Source of the DNA: Phycisphaeraceae bacterium
Lineage (GTDB): Bacteria > Planctomycetota > Phycisphaerae > Phycisphaerales > UBA1924
Length of the DNA: 64,000 nt
Reading direction: 5' to 3'
Assembly (NCBI GenBank): GCA_021297895.1
Contig: JAJTHN010000002.1
Location: 1 to 64,000 of the forward strand
Position numbers and translations under genes: made by a program. Below, piece by piece: positions 25,017 through 34,500 of the stretch; position 1 is the first letter of the stretch; the number at the start of each line of letters is the position of its first letter. The notes under the pieces were generated by a model. It was not told where the DNA came from. It searched no databases and was given only the letters and a program-made list of their open reading frames with translations.

Positions 25017-25321
25017 GCGCCACCCCCGTCGCCGAGCACCTTGGGCACGCGAACGAATGACTCAAAGTGCGCCGGGGCCATCGCGATCAGATCGGCCGGG
25101 CTCAGCGTCGCCCCGGGCGAGTCCGCACGCATCGCGCCGGCGCGGTCCATCGGCGAAGCCATCGGCTCAACGCCGTCCAGGTCGAGTGCTTCCAGCCGTT
25201 CGACGTACTTGAGCACCGCCGAGAGCTGCCCCTGATACACCGCGAGCTTTTCCGGCCCGGGATCAAGCCGGGCCAGGCGGGCGATGCGCTCGACATGCTG
25301 CCGCGAAAGATCCTGGGCCAT
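25013..25321 (-). CDS. gatC: Asp-tRNA(Asn)/Glu-tRNA(Gln) amidotransferase subunit C
   Basis: 102 residues. Small GatC stabilising subunit, recognised by VERIARLARLDPG near the N-terminus, the helix YQGQLSAVLKYVERLEALDL, and the typical DGVEPMASP segment with RADSPG. ATG 25321 is used because the family begins a few residues before the first helix. Directly coupled to gatA. Confidence 0.9.
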   Translation of the reverse strand: MAQDLSRQHVERIARLARLDPGPEKLAVYQGQLSAVLKYVERLEALDLDGVEPMASPMDRAGAMRADSPGATLSPADLIAMAPAHFESFVRVPKVLGDGGGA

Positions 25322-25401
25322 GTCCACAAGATAGCACCGCCCGGCGCGAGGGCACCGGGCGGGCCAAGAACTCACGACTCTGCGATCTGTCCGAACGCGC
25401 C

Positions 25402-26196
25402 TCAGGGTTTGGCAACGCGGCGCGTGTACATCAGTTCGCCCGACTTGAACTCCTTGCCGTCACGCATCTCGAACATGCTGAACGTGTACTGGTTCGGGCC
25501 GTCGATCTTGCCGACCCAGCGCGACGGGATGGGCTTGGCGGGCTCCATCACGTTGGGCATATCGCCGGCAAACGTCCACGTCTGGACCTTCTCGTTCCAG
25601 TCGCCCTCCATCACCATCAGCGATGTGGACATCGAGTCCGTCCAGGTCGAGACGTACTTCTTCTTGACCTTGTCGTATCCCATCATGCTGCGGCCTTCGA
25701 ACTTCATGCCCATCATCTCGCCGTGGTACACACCTTCGAGCCAGCGACCGTCGAGCATCCACTTCCACTCGCTCACGCCCGTCGCGGCCATCGGTTCGGT
25801 GCCGGGGGCCATCCAGAACTTGTTGGCCGTGTCCCATGTGCCGATGTAATACTCAAGGCCCTTGTGCTTAGCACCGGGCGTGCCGGCCTCCATCATCGCG
25901 GCCATCATCGGGTCCATGCCCTCACCGGCGGGCTGAGCACCGTCCTTTGCGCCGTGGCCGCCGCCGGCCATGTCCTTGAGCCTCTTCTCGGCCTCCTGCT
26001 TGGCCTTGTCCTTCTCATCGAGCACGCGCTTCTTGATCGCGTCCGTCGTGGGGTCCGCCGCGCGGGCGCTGGACACCGAGAAGACCGACACCGCCGCGCC
26101 GGCCATCGACATCACCACCGCCACCACGAGCACGAGGTTGTCAAGACGACTTGCGCGCACCGACCGCTTGCCGCATGTGCCTCCGGAACAGGCCAT
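25402..26196 (-). CDS. DUF1579 exported protein
   Basis: 264 residues. A signal-anchor or signal peptide (LVLVVAVVMSMAGAAVSVFS, then SARA) precedes a charged helical stretch rich in Lys/Glu (LDEKDKAKQEAEKRLKDM) and a DUF1579 domain (EYYIGTWDTANKFWM; MLDGRWLEGVYHG; MMGYDKVKKKYVSTW). DUF1579 is a lipocalin-like barrel with no established reaction. The ATG at 26196 has AAGGGAG about 8 nt upstream. Divergent from the glycosyltransferase gene. Confidence 0.82.
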   Translation of the reverse strand: MACSGGTCGKRSVRASRLDNLVLVVAVVMSMAGAAVSVFSVSSARAADPTTDAIKKRVLDEKDKAKQEAEKRLKDMAGGGHGAKDGAQPAGEGMDPMMAAMMEAGTPGAKHKGLEYYIGTWDTANKFWMAPGTEPMAATGVSEWKWMLDGRWLEGVYHGEMMGMKFEGRSMMGYDKVKKKYVSTWTDSMSTSLMVMEGDWNEKVQTWTFAGDMPNVMEPAKPIPSRWVGKIDGPNQYTFSMFEMRDGKEFKSGELMYTRRVAKP

Positions 26197-26539
26197 ATTC
26201 AGACTCCCTTGAAGTGTGATCACTCGCACGTCGCGCACAGGCTCGAGTCCGGCACGCTCGACGGCCACGTATCGGGCACAGACCCGCACGCAAGCCGTAC
26301 CAGAGGGCTCAGTTGCTCGCAAGGGTGATGATCTCATGATCGCAAGAATGCCCGATTTGGGGCCCGTGTCAGCACGCGCGCTCGGGGCTTGCGGCCAGTG
26401 CTTTACTTGGGCGGAATCGGATTTCGCGCCGAACGTGCGCCCCCGCAGGAGCCGCCGTGGCCACGCCGACCGGAACAAGAGCCCCTTTCTCGCTAGGATG
26501 ACGGTCGGATCTTTGTCTTGCTGTTCCGGAGCCCGTCTC
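26197..26539. other. Divergent intergenic region
   Basis: 343 bp between two divergent starts, so it should hold both promoters. On the minus strand the ribosome binding site AAGGGAG lies just before ATG 26196. On the plus strand TAGGAT at 26496 is a possible -10, but I see no well-placed -35. No gene is credible here. Confidence 0.5.
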
Positions 26540-28000
26540 ATGCGCATCCTCATGCTCGGCTGGGAGTTTCCTCCGTTCGTCAGCGGCGGGCTCGGCACCG
26601 CCTGCTTCGGCCTCACCCGTGCGCTCGATCGCATGGGCCACCAGGTCACGTTCGTCCTGCCCCGAGGCGTTGACCGCGCGATCCAGACGCACGTCAAGCT
26701 CCTCGGCCCGCAGGCTGTTGCCGCGCCGAGCAACCCGCTGGCCATTCAGGCCCAGCGCGCCGCGATGGAGATCGCCGGCCTTCGCGAGCCCGTGCCCACA
26801 ACCGGCGCGGGCGCCATCGCCACCGGCGCGAGCGCTGCCGACCTGACCGGACTGGGCCTGAGCAACACGCGTCTGGTCGGCGTGCCTGCGGCGTTCAGCA
26901 GCCCATATCCCGGCGGCAGGAAGGTCGGCACTCCACGTCGGGTCACGATCACCGGCCCGGACGGCATGCCGATTGAAGTCGATACCGATGAGATGGACGA
27001 ATCGCACGCGACACACGGCAACGCGACATTCGCCGCCCACGGCGCTGGCGCCGGACCGGGCTACAGGGGCGATCTGGTCGCCGAGAGCGAGCGCTACGCG
27101 CGGCTGGTCGTTGCACTGTGCCGCAATGAGGAGTTCGACGTCGTTCACGCCCACGACTGGCTGACTTTCCCCGCGGGCCAGGCGCTCTCGCGCGTCACCG
27201 GCAAGCCGCTGGTGGTTCACGTGCACTCGACCGAGTTCGATCGCGCCGGCGAGCACCCCAACCAGCGCGTCTACGACATCGAGCGCCGCGGCATGATGGC
27301 CGCGATGCGCGTCGTGGCCGTCAGCGAACTGACCCAGAGCCTGTGCATCCGTCGCTACGGCGTGCCCACGAGCAAGATCGATGTGGTCTACAACGGCGTG
27401 GACAACGACCACCAGCCACCCGCCGGCGCGGGCATCCGAGGCAAGGACAAGGTCGTGCTCTTCCTTGGCCGCATCACCATGCAGAAAGGCCCGGAGTACT
27501 TCATCGCCGCGGCCAGGCGCGTGCTGGAAAAGGTCCCCGATGCGAAGTTCATCATGGCCGGTTCGGGCGACATGGAACTGCGCATGATCGAACTGGCCGC
27601 GCACTACGGCATCGGCCACCGCGTGCTGTTCACCGGCTTCCTCCGCGGGGCCGACGTTGACCGTATCTTCCGCATGGCCGACTGCTACGTCATGCCCAGC
27701 GTCAGCGAACCCTTCGGCATCGCGCCGCTCGAAGCCATGCGCAACGATGTGCCCGTCATCGTCAGCCGCACCAGCGGCGTAAGCGAGGTTGTTCAGCATG
27801 TGCTGAAGGTCGACTTCTGGGACATCGACGAAATGGCCAACAAAATCGTCGCGGTCCTCCGGCACCCGCCCCTCGGCCAGACCATGCGCGAGCACGGCAG
27901 TTTCGAAGTCCGCAAGCTCACGTGGGACACCAGCGCCGAAGGCGTGCTCCGCGCGTACGACAAAGCCACCGCCGGGCAGCGGGAATTGCTGGGGGTTTAG
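26540..28000 (+). CDS. GT4/GT5-type glycosyltransferase (glycogen/starch synthase-like)
   Basis: 486 residues. Two Rossmann domains. The N-terminal one has the glycogen-synthase-like opening MLGWEFPPFVSGGLGTACFG and VVHAHDWLTFPAGQAL. The C-terminal one has VFLGRITMQKGPEYFIAAA, VMPSVSEPFGIAPLEAM and SRTSGVSEVV. These bind the nucleotide sugar, with EPFGIAPLE carrying the conserved glutamates. It probably makes an alpha-glucan or another glycan with a retaining mechanism. A 100-residue low-complexity insertion (about 55-165) between early strands is atypical. ATG 26540 begins right at the first strand. Ends 25 bp before a convergent gene. Confidence 0.85.
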   Translation: MRILMLGWEFPPFVSGGLGTACFGLTRALDRMGHQVTFVLPRGVDRAIQTHVKLLGPQAVAAPSNPLAIQAQRAAMEIAGLREPVPTTGAGAIATGASAADLTGLGLSNTRLVGVPAAFSSPYPGGRKVGTPRRVTITGPDGMPIEVDTDEMDESHATHGNATFAAHGAGAGPGYRGDLVAESERYARLVVALCRNEEFDVVHAHDWLTFPAGQALSRVTGKPLVVHVHSTEFDRAGEHPNQRVYDIERRGMMAAMRVVAVSELTQSLCIRRYGVPTSKIDVVYNGVDNDHQPPAGAGIRGKDKVVLFLGRITMQKGPEYFIAAARRVLEKVPDAKFIMAGSGDMELRMIELAAHYGIGHRVLFTGFLRGADVDRIFRMADCYVMPSVSEPFGIAPLEAMRNDVPVIVSRTSGVSEVVQHVLKVDFWDIDEMANKIVAVLRHPPLGQTMREHGSFEVRKLTWDTSAEGVLRAYDKATAGQRELLGV

Positions 28001-28005
28001 GGAAT

Positions 28006-28021
28006 CGGCGGAGTACCGCCG
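28006..28021. terminator. Short hairpin between convergent genes
   Basis: CGGCGG and CCGCCG separated by AGTA, lying between convergent stops at 28000 and 28026. Stem of only 6 bp and no U-tract, so a bidirectional terminator is possible but weak. Confidence 0.35.
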
Positions 28022-28025
28022 GTTG

Positions 28026-28865
28026 TCAGTTGAACATGCTTGCCTGCCCGCTCGCGTCGAACGGAATCGTCACCGGCCCGAAGTCCGTGGTCACGCTCGC
28101 CGCGCCCTGCAGGCGGTACGACGCGCTCGCGGTCGTCAGCGTGTTCAGGAACGCCATGCCCAGACTCGTGGCCGAGAACGACACACCGATGCTCAGATCG
28201 CCGCTGGCACCCGGCGCGAGGTTCAGCGTGTTGCTCGTCGCGGCACTGGTGACACGCTGGCCGCTGAGGTCCAGCGAGTAATTCATCGAGCCGATCCGGT
28301 AGCGATACTCGGCCGTGTTCTTCAGGCGGACCTTCATCGTGCCCGAAACGCTGCTGAGCGACAGGCTCGTCCAGCGGATCTCCTGCACGCTCACCTCGGG
28401 CACGCTGGGGATCGGGATCTGACCATCGAAGTTCGTCGCGACGCGACGCTCGCTGATGATCGGCGGGTCGAAGGTCAGCCCAAGATCGGCGCGGTACGGC
28501 ACGAGCTTTCCCGGGCGGGCCGATTGCAGGACATTGCCCAGCGGGCCGAAGGCCACGCGCGCGGGGATCTGGATCGTTCGGCTGCCGTCGGCCGGGACCT
28601 CGCCGCTGAGCGCCGCATCACCGGTGAGGAACTCGCTCCCGCCGCTGGCGAGCGCGTAATCCAGTCCGACCATCGGGAGACCCACGGCGTACGGATTGTC
28701 GATCTTCACATCGAACACGACGCGCGCCTCATCGAGCGTCAGTCCCTCGATCCGCGCGCCGGTCACGCTCGCGGTGGGCCTGGGAATCTGCGAGCATCCG
28801 CCGAGCGTCAGAACGCTCGCGGCCATCGGGCACAAGAGAGCGGCGAGAAGTGCGGATCGGTTCAT
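28026..28865 (-). CDS. LEA-type-2/WHy-domain lipoprotein
   Basis: 279 residues. Signal peptide with lipobox LTLGGC, then two LEA_2 (water stress and hypersensitive response) beta-sandwich units. The first holds ARVVFDVKIDNPYAVGLPMV, the second IRWTSLSLSSVSGTMKVRLK and GSMNYSLDLSGQRV. The N-P-Y and related pattern is typical. Such domains occur in lipid-anchored envelope proteins of many bacteria; the function is not settled. Third gene after the sugar dehydrogenase and membrane protein, with a 117-bp gap. Confidence 0.82.
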   Translation of the reverse strand: MNRSALLAALLCPMAASVLTLGGCSQIPRPTASVTGARIEGLTLDEARVVFDVKIDNPYAVGLPMVGLDYALASGGSEFLTGDAALSGEVPADGSRTIQIPARVAFGPLGNVLQSARPGKLVPYRADLGLTFDPPIISERRVATNFDGQIPIPSVPEVSVQEIRWTSLSLSSVSGTMKVRLKNTAEYRYRIGSMNYSLDLSGQRVTSAATSNTLNLAPGASGDLSIGVSFSATSLGMAFLNTLTTASASYRLQGAASVTTDFGPVTIPFDASGQASMFN

Positions 28866-28981
28866 TGAAAGGCTCCGTGTAGGGTGCGGGGCAGAAACGG
28901 GTGCGAGAGCGGGTTTGGGAACGTGCAAACGGGCAGATCGATCGTGAACGCAGGAGCGGCAGAAGCGCACACGGTGTCGCA

Positions 28982-29827
28982 TCAACCGGCAACCTGCGAC
29001 TTGAGCCACGCGGGCAATTCAGCGCTGGAGAGCACCGCCGGCGGCTGCGCGCTGACCACACTGTCGAGCAATTGCCGAACCTCGTCGGCGAAGTCCTCGT
29101 GATTCACCGTCGCACGCGAGTCGGGCAGCCAGACGCGGCCCGCGGCGATCACCTCGCCAAGCGTCCGCGTCAGAACGATGCCCTCCAGCGAATCGACCAG
29201 CACCAGCGCGCGGCGCACCAACCCCGTCTCCGCAGCGGGCGTCGCGCCGGCGCGCCCCGCCTCCGACACCGGCGTGCCATCGATCACCTCGCCCGGCACG
29301 ACGCACGACGAAGCGGACGCGGAGCCGCCATCGGCCTGCCGGGCCGGGCTGAGCGTGCGCAGGTCCTGAGCCGGCAGCAGCAGGTATCGCTCAGGCTCCA
29401 CGCGGTAGACCGCGATCGGCTCGCCCTCAGGATCCTCGATGATCCACGCGGCATCGGCATCGAAACTCAGCGCTTCGAGCGGCTGATCGAGCCGCAGCAT
29501 CGCCGCGACGCCACGCTGGCGCAGCCGCGACCGCCGGAACAGAAACCGCAGCACCACCGCGCCGCCGACGATCAGCATCGACAGGCCCACCCCGCCGAGG
29601 ACGAGCGCAACAACGCCAAGTATCCACTGCCACGCCCACGCGTCCCATCCCCCCACGAGCCACCAGCCGAGCAGCAGGCCGAGGGACATGAGCAGACCCG
29701 CGCCGGCGGCCATCGCGCCCGCGCACCCCACGCCCCAGACGTACTCCATCTCGCGCCGCCAGCGCGACCGCGCGACCTGCTCGGCCTCATCCGGGAGCAT
29801 CTTGCGTGTGACGCGTGCGATGGCCAT
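28982..29827 (-). CDS. Two-helix membrane protein of unknown function
   Basis: 281 residues. Two adjacent transmembrane helices (about residues 30-57 GCAGAMAAGAGLLMSLGLLL and about 68-92 ILGVVALVLGGVGLSMLIVG) are followed by a soluble C-terminal domain of about 180 residues with IYR-like strands (PIAVYRVEPERYLLLPAQDL). I do not recognise it. It starts 28 bp after the sugar dehydrogenase stop, hence probably one operon. Confidence 0.65.
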   Translation of the reverse strand: MAIARVTRKMLPDEAEQVARSRWRREMEYVWGVGCAGAMAAGAGLLMSLGLLLGWWLVGGWDAWAWQWILGVVALVLGGVGLSMLIVGGAVVLRFLFRRSRLRQRGVAAMLRLDQPLEALSFDADAAWIIEDPEGEPIAVYRVEPERYLLLPAQDLRTLSPARQADGGSASASSCVVPGEVIDGTPVSEAGRAGATPAAETGLVRRALVLVDSLEGIVLTRTLGEVIAAGRVWLPDSRATVNHEDFADEVRQLLDSVVSAQPPAVLSSAELPAWLKSQVAG

Positions 29828-29855
29828 GGTGCGGCAATTCCCGGCGCAGCGCGCC

Positions 29856-31451
29856 TCAGCGTCCGGCACGCGGCTCGGGCACGAGCCGCACGATCCGATC
29901 CGGCCCGTTGAGCACGATGTACACACTGCCGTCCGGACCGGTCACAACATCGCGCACGCGACCCTGCCGCTCGAAGATCGTCTCGCGTTCGACGACCTTG
30001 AACCCGCCGGGTACCGACGCATCGGGCGCGACGCGGATGCGATCAACATTCGCGCCGCTCAGGCCGCCGGCGACAAAGTCGCCACGCCAGTTCGGGAATG
30101 CCTCGCCCTTGGTCCCCGGCCGCACCGTGTCCAGCCCGCATGCACCGATCGACGGGGTCCAGTGAAACGTCGGCATCATGATGTTGAGTTTCTCGACCTC
30201 CGGGCCGCCGAGATCCGGGAAGGGCGTCTTCAGGGGCGCATCGGAGTAGTTGATCCCGAAACTGACCACGGGCCAGCCGTAATTGCGCCCGGGCTTGATG
30301 ATGTTCAGTTCATCACCGCCGCGAGGCCCGTGCTCGGTGTCCCAGAGATTGCCGGCAAGATCGAACGTCAGGCCCTGCGGGTTCCGATGCCCGTACGACC
30401 AGATCGCCGTGTACACATCCGCGGGCGATTCTTTGGGCGCGGCACCCGGCGCGAACGGATTGTCCGCGGGGATCGAGCCATCATCATTGACGCGGAAGAT
30501 CTTGCCGTTGGGCCGCGCGAGGTTCTGTGCAAGTTCGCCCCGCCCTCGCTCGCCGATGGCGAAGAACACCCGCGTCTTGCCACGGTCCGGCCCCTCCTTG
30601 AGCGGCCCGGCCGGGTCAAAGACGATCCGACAGCCAAAGTGCAGCCCGCCGCCGGAGTAATGCTCGGGCCGTGCCTCGAACAGCAGCTTCTCGTCGCTCA
30701 AAATCCAGGCGCCTTCGCCACTCGAGGGGGCCTTGAGCGTCATGCTGACCAGGCGCGTCATCGCGCCGCCGCCGGAACGCCCTCCCTGCTGGGCCTGGCG
30801 GCGCAGCGGGTGCGAGTACGAGATCAGCAGCCGACGATTGGTCGCAAAGTCCGGGTGCGGGGCGACATCCATCAGCCCGCCCTGCCCGCTCGCCGCGACC
30901 GCGGGCACGCCCTGCACCTTCATCGGCGCGTCCGGTGCATCGGGACCGAAGACCAGCAACTCGCCCCCGCGATTAGCGACGATCATCTCGCCCGTCGGCA
31001 GAAAGTCCACCGACCACGGCACCTCAAGCGACGCCTCGGCGACCTTCTCCACGCGGTACGACTCGTGCGTGCTCGCGTACACGCCGCCGTTGGGTCGGAC
31101 CTGCGGACCCTTCTTTCGCACGGCCGCGGCCTGGAGTTCCCGGATGTGCACCACCAGCGACCAGATCTGCTCATCGCTGAGCGTCTCACCGAAGGCGACC
31201 ATTCCCGCCGAGCCGCCCTCCTCATCCTTGACGCCGTTCTTGATCGCGTCGAAGTACTGGCGATCGAGCGCCTTGATCGCAAAGTCGGGCTTGAGCAGCG
31301 TCTGCGTCCCCGCGCCGCCGCCCGATCCATCCGCGGCGTGACACGACGCACAGTTCGATGCCCACAGCGCCGTGGCCGACTGCCCCAGAGCCGCACCCGC
31401 GACGGAGACCAACGACACAGCCGAGGCGACAATCAAAGTGGTGGTACGCAT
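29856..31451 (-). CDS. Cytochrome c-fused glucose/sorbosone dehydrogenase-type beta-propeller
   Basis: 531 residues. Signal peptide, then a small c-type cytochrome domain with heme motif CASCH (about residues 34-38). From about 130 on is a GSDH-type beta-propeller (EVPWSVDFLPTGEMIVANRG; GLMDVAPHPDFATNRRLLIS; HFGCRIVFDP; WSYGHRNPQGLTFD). Related enzymes oxidise sugars with PQQ in the periplasm and pass electrons to the heme. The fused heme here suggests direct transfer to the respiratory chain. Substrate unknown. First gene of a three-gene operon. Confidence 0.87.
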   Translation of the reverse strand: MRTTTLIVASAVSLVSVAGAALGQSATALWASNCASCHAADGSGGGAGTQTLLKPDFAIKALDRQYFDAIKNGVKDEEGGSAGMVAFGETLSDEQIWSLVVHIRELQAAAVRKKGPQVRPNGGVYASTHESYRVEKVAEASLEVPWSVDFLPTGEMIVANRGGELLVFGPDAPDAPMKVQGVPAVAASGQGGLMDVAPHPDFATNRRLLISYSHPLRRQAQQGGRSGGGAMTRLVSMTLKAPSSGEGAWILSDEKLLFEARPEHYSGGGLHFGCRIVFDPAGPLKEGPDRGKTRVFFAIGERGRGELAQNLARPNGKIFRVNDDGSIPADNPFAPGAAPKESPADVYTAIWSYGHRNPQGLTFDLAGNLWDTEHGPRGGDELNIIKPGRNYGWPVVSFGINYSDAPLKTPFPDLGGPEVEKLNIMMPTFHWTPSIGACGLDTVRPGTKGEAFPNWRGDFVAGGLSGANVDRIRVAPDASVPGGFKVVERETIFERQGRVRDVVTGPDGSVYIVLNGPDRIVRLVPEPRAGR

Positions 31452-31518
31452 GGGCGAAGTCTAGCGGAAACCGGCCCCCGCCGGAGTCCGGACCGACCCC
31501 GCCCCCGCAAACGAAAAG

Positions 31519-31543
31519 ACCCCGGAGCATCGTGCTCCGGGGT
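31519..31543 (-). terminator. Rho-independent terminator of the metalloprotease gene
   Basis: Perfect 11-bp stem ACCCCGGAGCA / TGCTCCGGGGT with a 3-base loop. On the minus strand it is followed by CTTTTCGTTT. It lies about 34 bp after the stop of the large metalloprotease gene. Confidence 0.88.
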
Positions 31544-31576
31544 CCGGGTATTCGCGACAACTCAGGCGGAGAAGGC

Positions 31577-34500
31577 TCAGGGCGTCACGGGTGCCTGCAC
31601 GGGCATCTGGCTCGGCTGCTGGCCGACGGGCGCGGCACCCACCGGCTGGCCAAAGAGGAACATGGGCAGACCGCCGCCGCCGATCATGTTGGTGTTGTAG
31701 ATGAACTGGGCCTCCAGGGCCTTGGTGATGCGGAGCGAGGCCTCGTTCAGGTGTGCACGGGTGTACGGATCGCCCTGGTTCTTGACCTTGTCGATCTGAT
31801 CACGCAGGTCGCGGAGACGCTGAACGACCAGGTTGCTGATCGGCTTGTACGCCGCGCTGAAGCCCGCATCGGGCAGGGTCAGATCGATCATGCGCTCGAG
31901 GAACTCGCGCTGCAGGTTGCGGCGGAGACTGCTGATCGCCGGCTGACGGGCCGAAGAGCCGCGGAGATTATCCAGTTCGCTGAAGATCTCCTTCGTCACG
32001 CCGTCGATGAGTTCCGGCAGCGTCAGCGCATCGGCCGCGGGGTCGAGCCGCACCTCGTTGTCGAACACGCGCTGGAGCGTGACCGGATTCAGCAGCGCCG
32101 TAAGTGCGGAGGACTGCACACCCAGGATGCGGTCGTGGATAGGCCAGGCCGGATCCTCGTTGAGGGTGCGCAGGCCGCCCTCATCGAACCACTTGTCGAC
32201 CGTCATCTTCTCGAGCAGCGCCCGGCTGAGGCCGAACGCCTCATCGCGGAAGGCGTTCTCGAGGATGAACTTCAGTGCGCGACGCTGGATCGCGACGTCC
32301 GTCGGCGTGATGGGCGTGCGGTTGCCGGGGTCGCCCTTGCGGTCACGGACGAGATCCGCGCCACCGAGGTGCTGGCCGGCGATGCGAACCGCGCCGATGT
32401 GCCGCGAGAGCAGCAGGAGGTACGCGTCGCGTGCTCGCTGCCAGGAGTCGCCGTCCTTGACGATGCGCTCAAGGATCTTCCCGCGCAGGCTCTGCACGAG
32501 CTTCATCGTGCTGTCGGCGTAATCCAGCGGATTGGAACCCATGTCGAACTGCTTGATCCGCGGGTCGACGCCCGAAACGTCTTCATCGGTGCCGTACGCC
32601 AATTCCGGCTCGCTCACGCGTGCCAGCACGGGCTTGAGGTCGCCCGAGGTGTAGCCGTACTCGATGGCCCAGTAGTCATACGTGCCGATGCTGATCATCG
32701 AGTAATCGCCCTGCACGGGGCCGTCGCCGAAGTTGATGTTGACGGGGTTGTAGTCCATCACGCTGCCGGTGATGGGCTTCTTGCCCTTGTGCTCCTCGCT
32801 GTTGATCTGGGCCATGGAGTAGATGCTCGAGGCCTTGAAGTTGTGCCGCAGACCCAGCGTGTGCCCGACCTCGTGCATGACCAGGTCCTTCAGCAGCGGG
32901 CCGACGAACCACTCGGGCATGCCGTCGAGCAGCACTTCCTTCTTTCGCGGCTTGGCGGGGGCCTTCTTGTCGTCCTTCTTCTCGTCCTTCTTGTCCTCGC
33001 CCTTGGCCTGATCGCCCTTGTCGCCCTCCGCCGGCTCGTCGTCGAGCAGCAGACCCATCGCATCCATCGTCGTGCGCATCAGCGCAACGTCGATGCTCTT
33101 GCCCAGAATCGCCGAGCAGCGCGCGCTGCGGCTCTCGATCATTCCGTCGCGACGCTCGCCCGCGGTCACGCCGAACATCAGCGGCTCGCCCGAGCGCAGC
33201 GCCATGATCGGAACCTCGCGCCCCGGCTCCGCATCGCGATGGGCCTGCGCACGCTGGAACATCTCCTGCGCCTCGGCGGCCTGCTGCATCCGCCGCTGCT
33301 GGATCAGCAGATCACGCTCGGCCGGATTCGCCAGCCGCACGCGCGGGTCCCACTGCGGGTTGCGGTCCAGCCACGAAAGCACCTCCGCGCCGTACCCGGT
33401 CATCGCCATCTGCGGCAGCAGTTCGTTGTAGGTGCGGAACCAGCCGCGAACGAACCCGTCGTCGATCACGACGTCCGCATCGAGAATCTGCCCCGTCTCC
33501 GGGTGCACACGCGACGGGCCGATCGCAAAGCCCAGGTTCGCGCTGGTCCATCGCACGAAGTTGTACCGCGCATCCTCCGGATCCTTGTCCATGTGCATGC
33601 CGGTCTGCGCATCCTGCTGCATCACCTCGATCGCGTTGATGATGCCGATCTTCTCGAATGCCTTGTTCCACTCCAGGATGCCCTCGCGCACCCACCGCCG
33701 GTAGTGGACCGGCGTGTTCGCCTCGATGTAGAACACCACCGGCTCCTTGGGCGGGCTCATCTCGAGCTTCGGATCGCGCTTCTCAAGGCTCCACCGGTTG
33801 ATGTACCGCACCCACTGCGTGTCGCGGTCCTGCTTGGAAATGTCGCGGAAACTCGTCGTGAAGTAGCCCACGCGCGGGTCCGCCAGCCGCGGCTGATACG
33901 AGCCGCGCTCGGGAATGAGCCGGATGGAGTAGTAGATCGTCACCAGCCGACCGCCGCGATCGGGCATCTCGAATGCGACCTCGATGTTCTGCGGGAAGGC
34001 CTTGGCCTTCTCGATCTTCAGCAGCCGCCGGTTGGCCCCGGCCGTCACCGGGCCGAAGAACTTGTCGCTCTCGCCGGCCAGCAGCGCCGTCAGGTCGATC
34101 ACCGGACCGCCGCCCGGGCCCATCGCCGCGATCGGCACATCCAGCAGCACGCGGTCGGTGTACAGCCGCTCCTCGGTCGTCTTGCTCTCGGCATCGCCCG
34201 TGGATCGAACCGTCACGTTCGGCTCCATGAGCGCCAGCCGCTTGTCGAAACGCTTCCAGTACGCGTACGTCTCGCCGAGCTGAATGCCCGCGTTCGGCAC
34301 GCCGCCGGCCATCGTCGTCGCGATGAAGATCCGCTGGCTCTCGAAGTTCCGCGGCAGCTCCGCCATCAGCCGCGCATCGCGGTCGCGCTTGTAAAGCGTC
34401 CACATCGACTGCTGACCATCGGCCGTCGAGCGCACCGGCTCAAGGCCCTTGATGACCTCGGCAAAGGGCGGAAACTCCGGACGCTCCGCCGCGCCACCGG

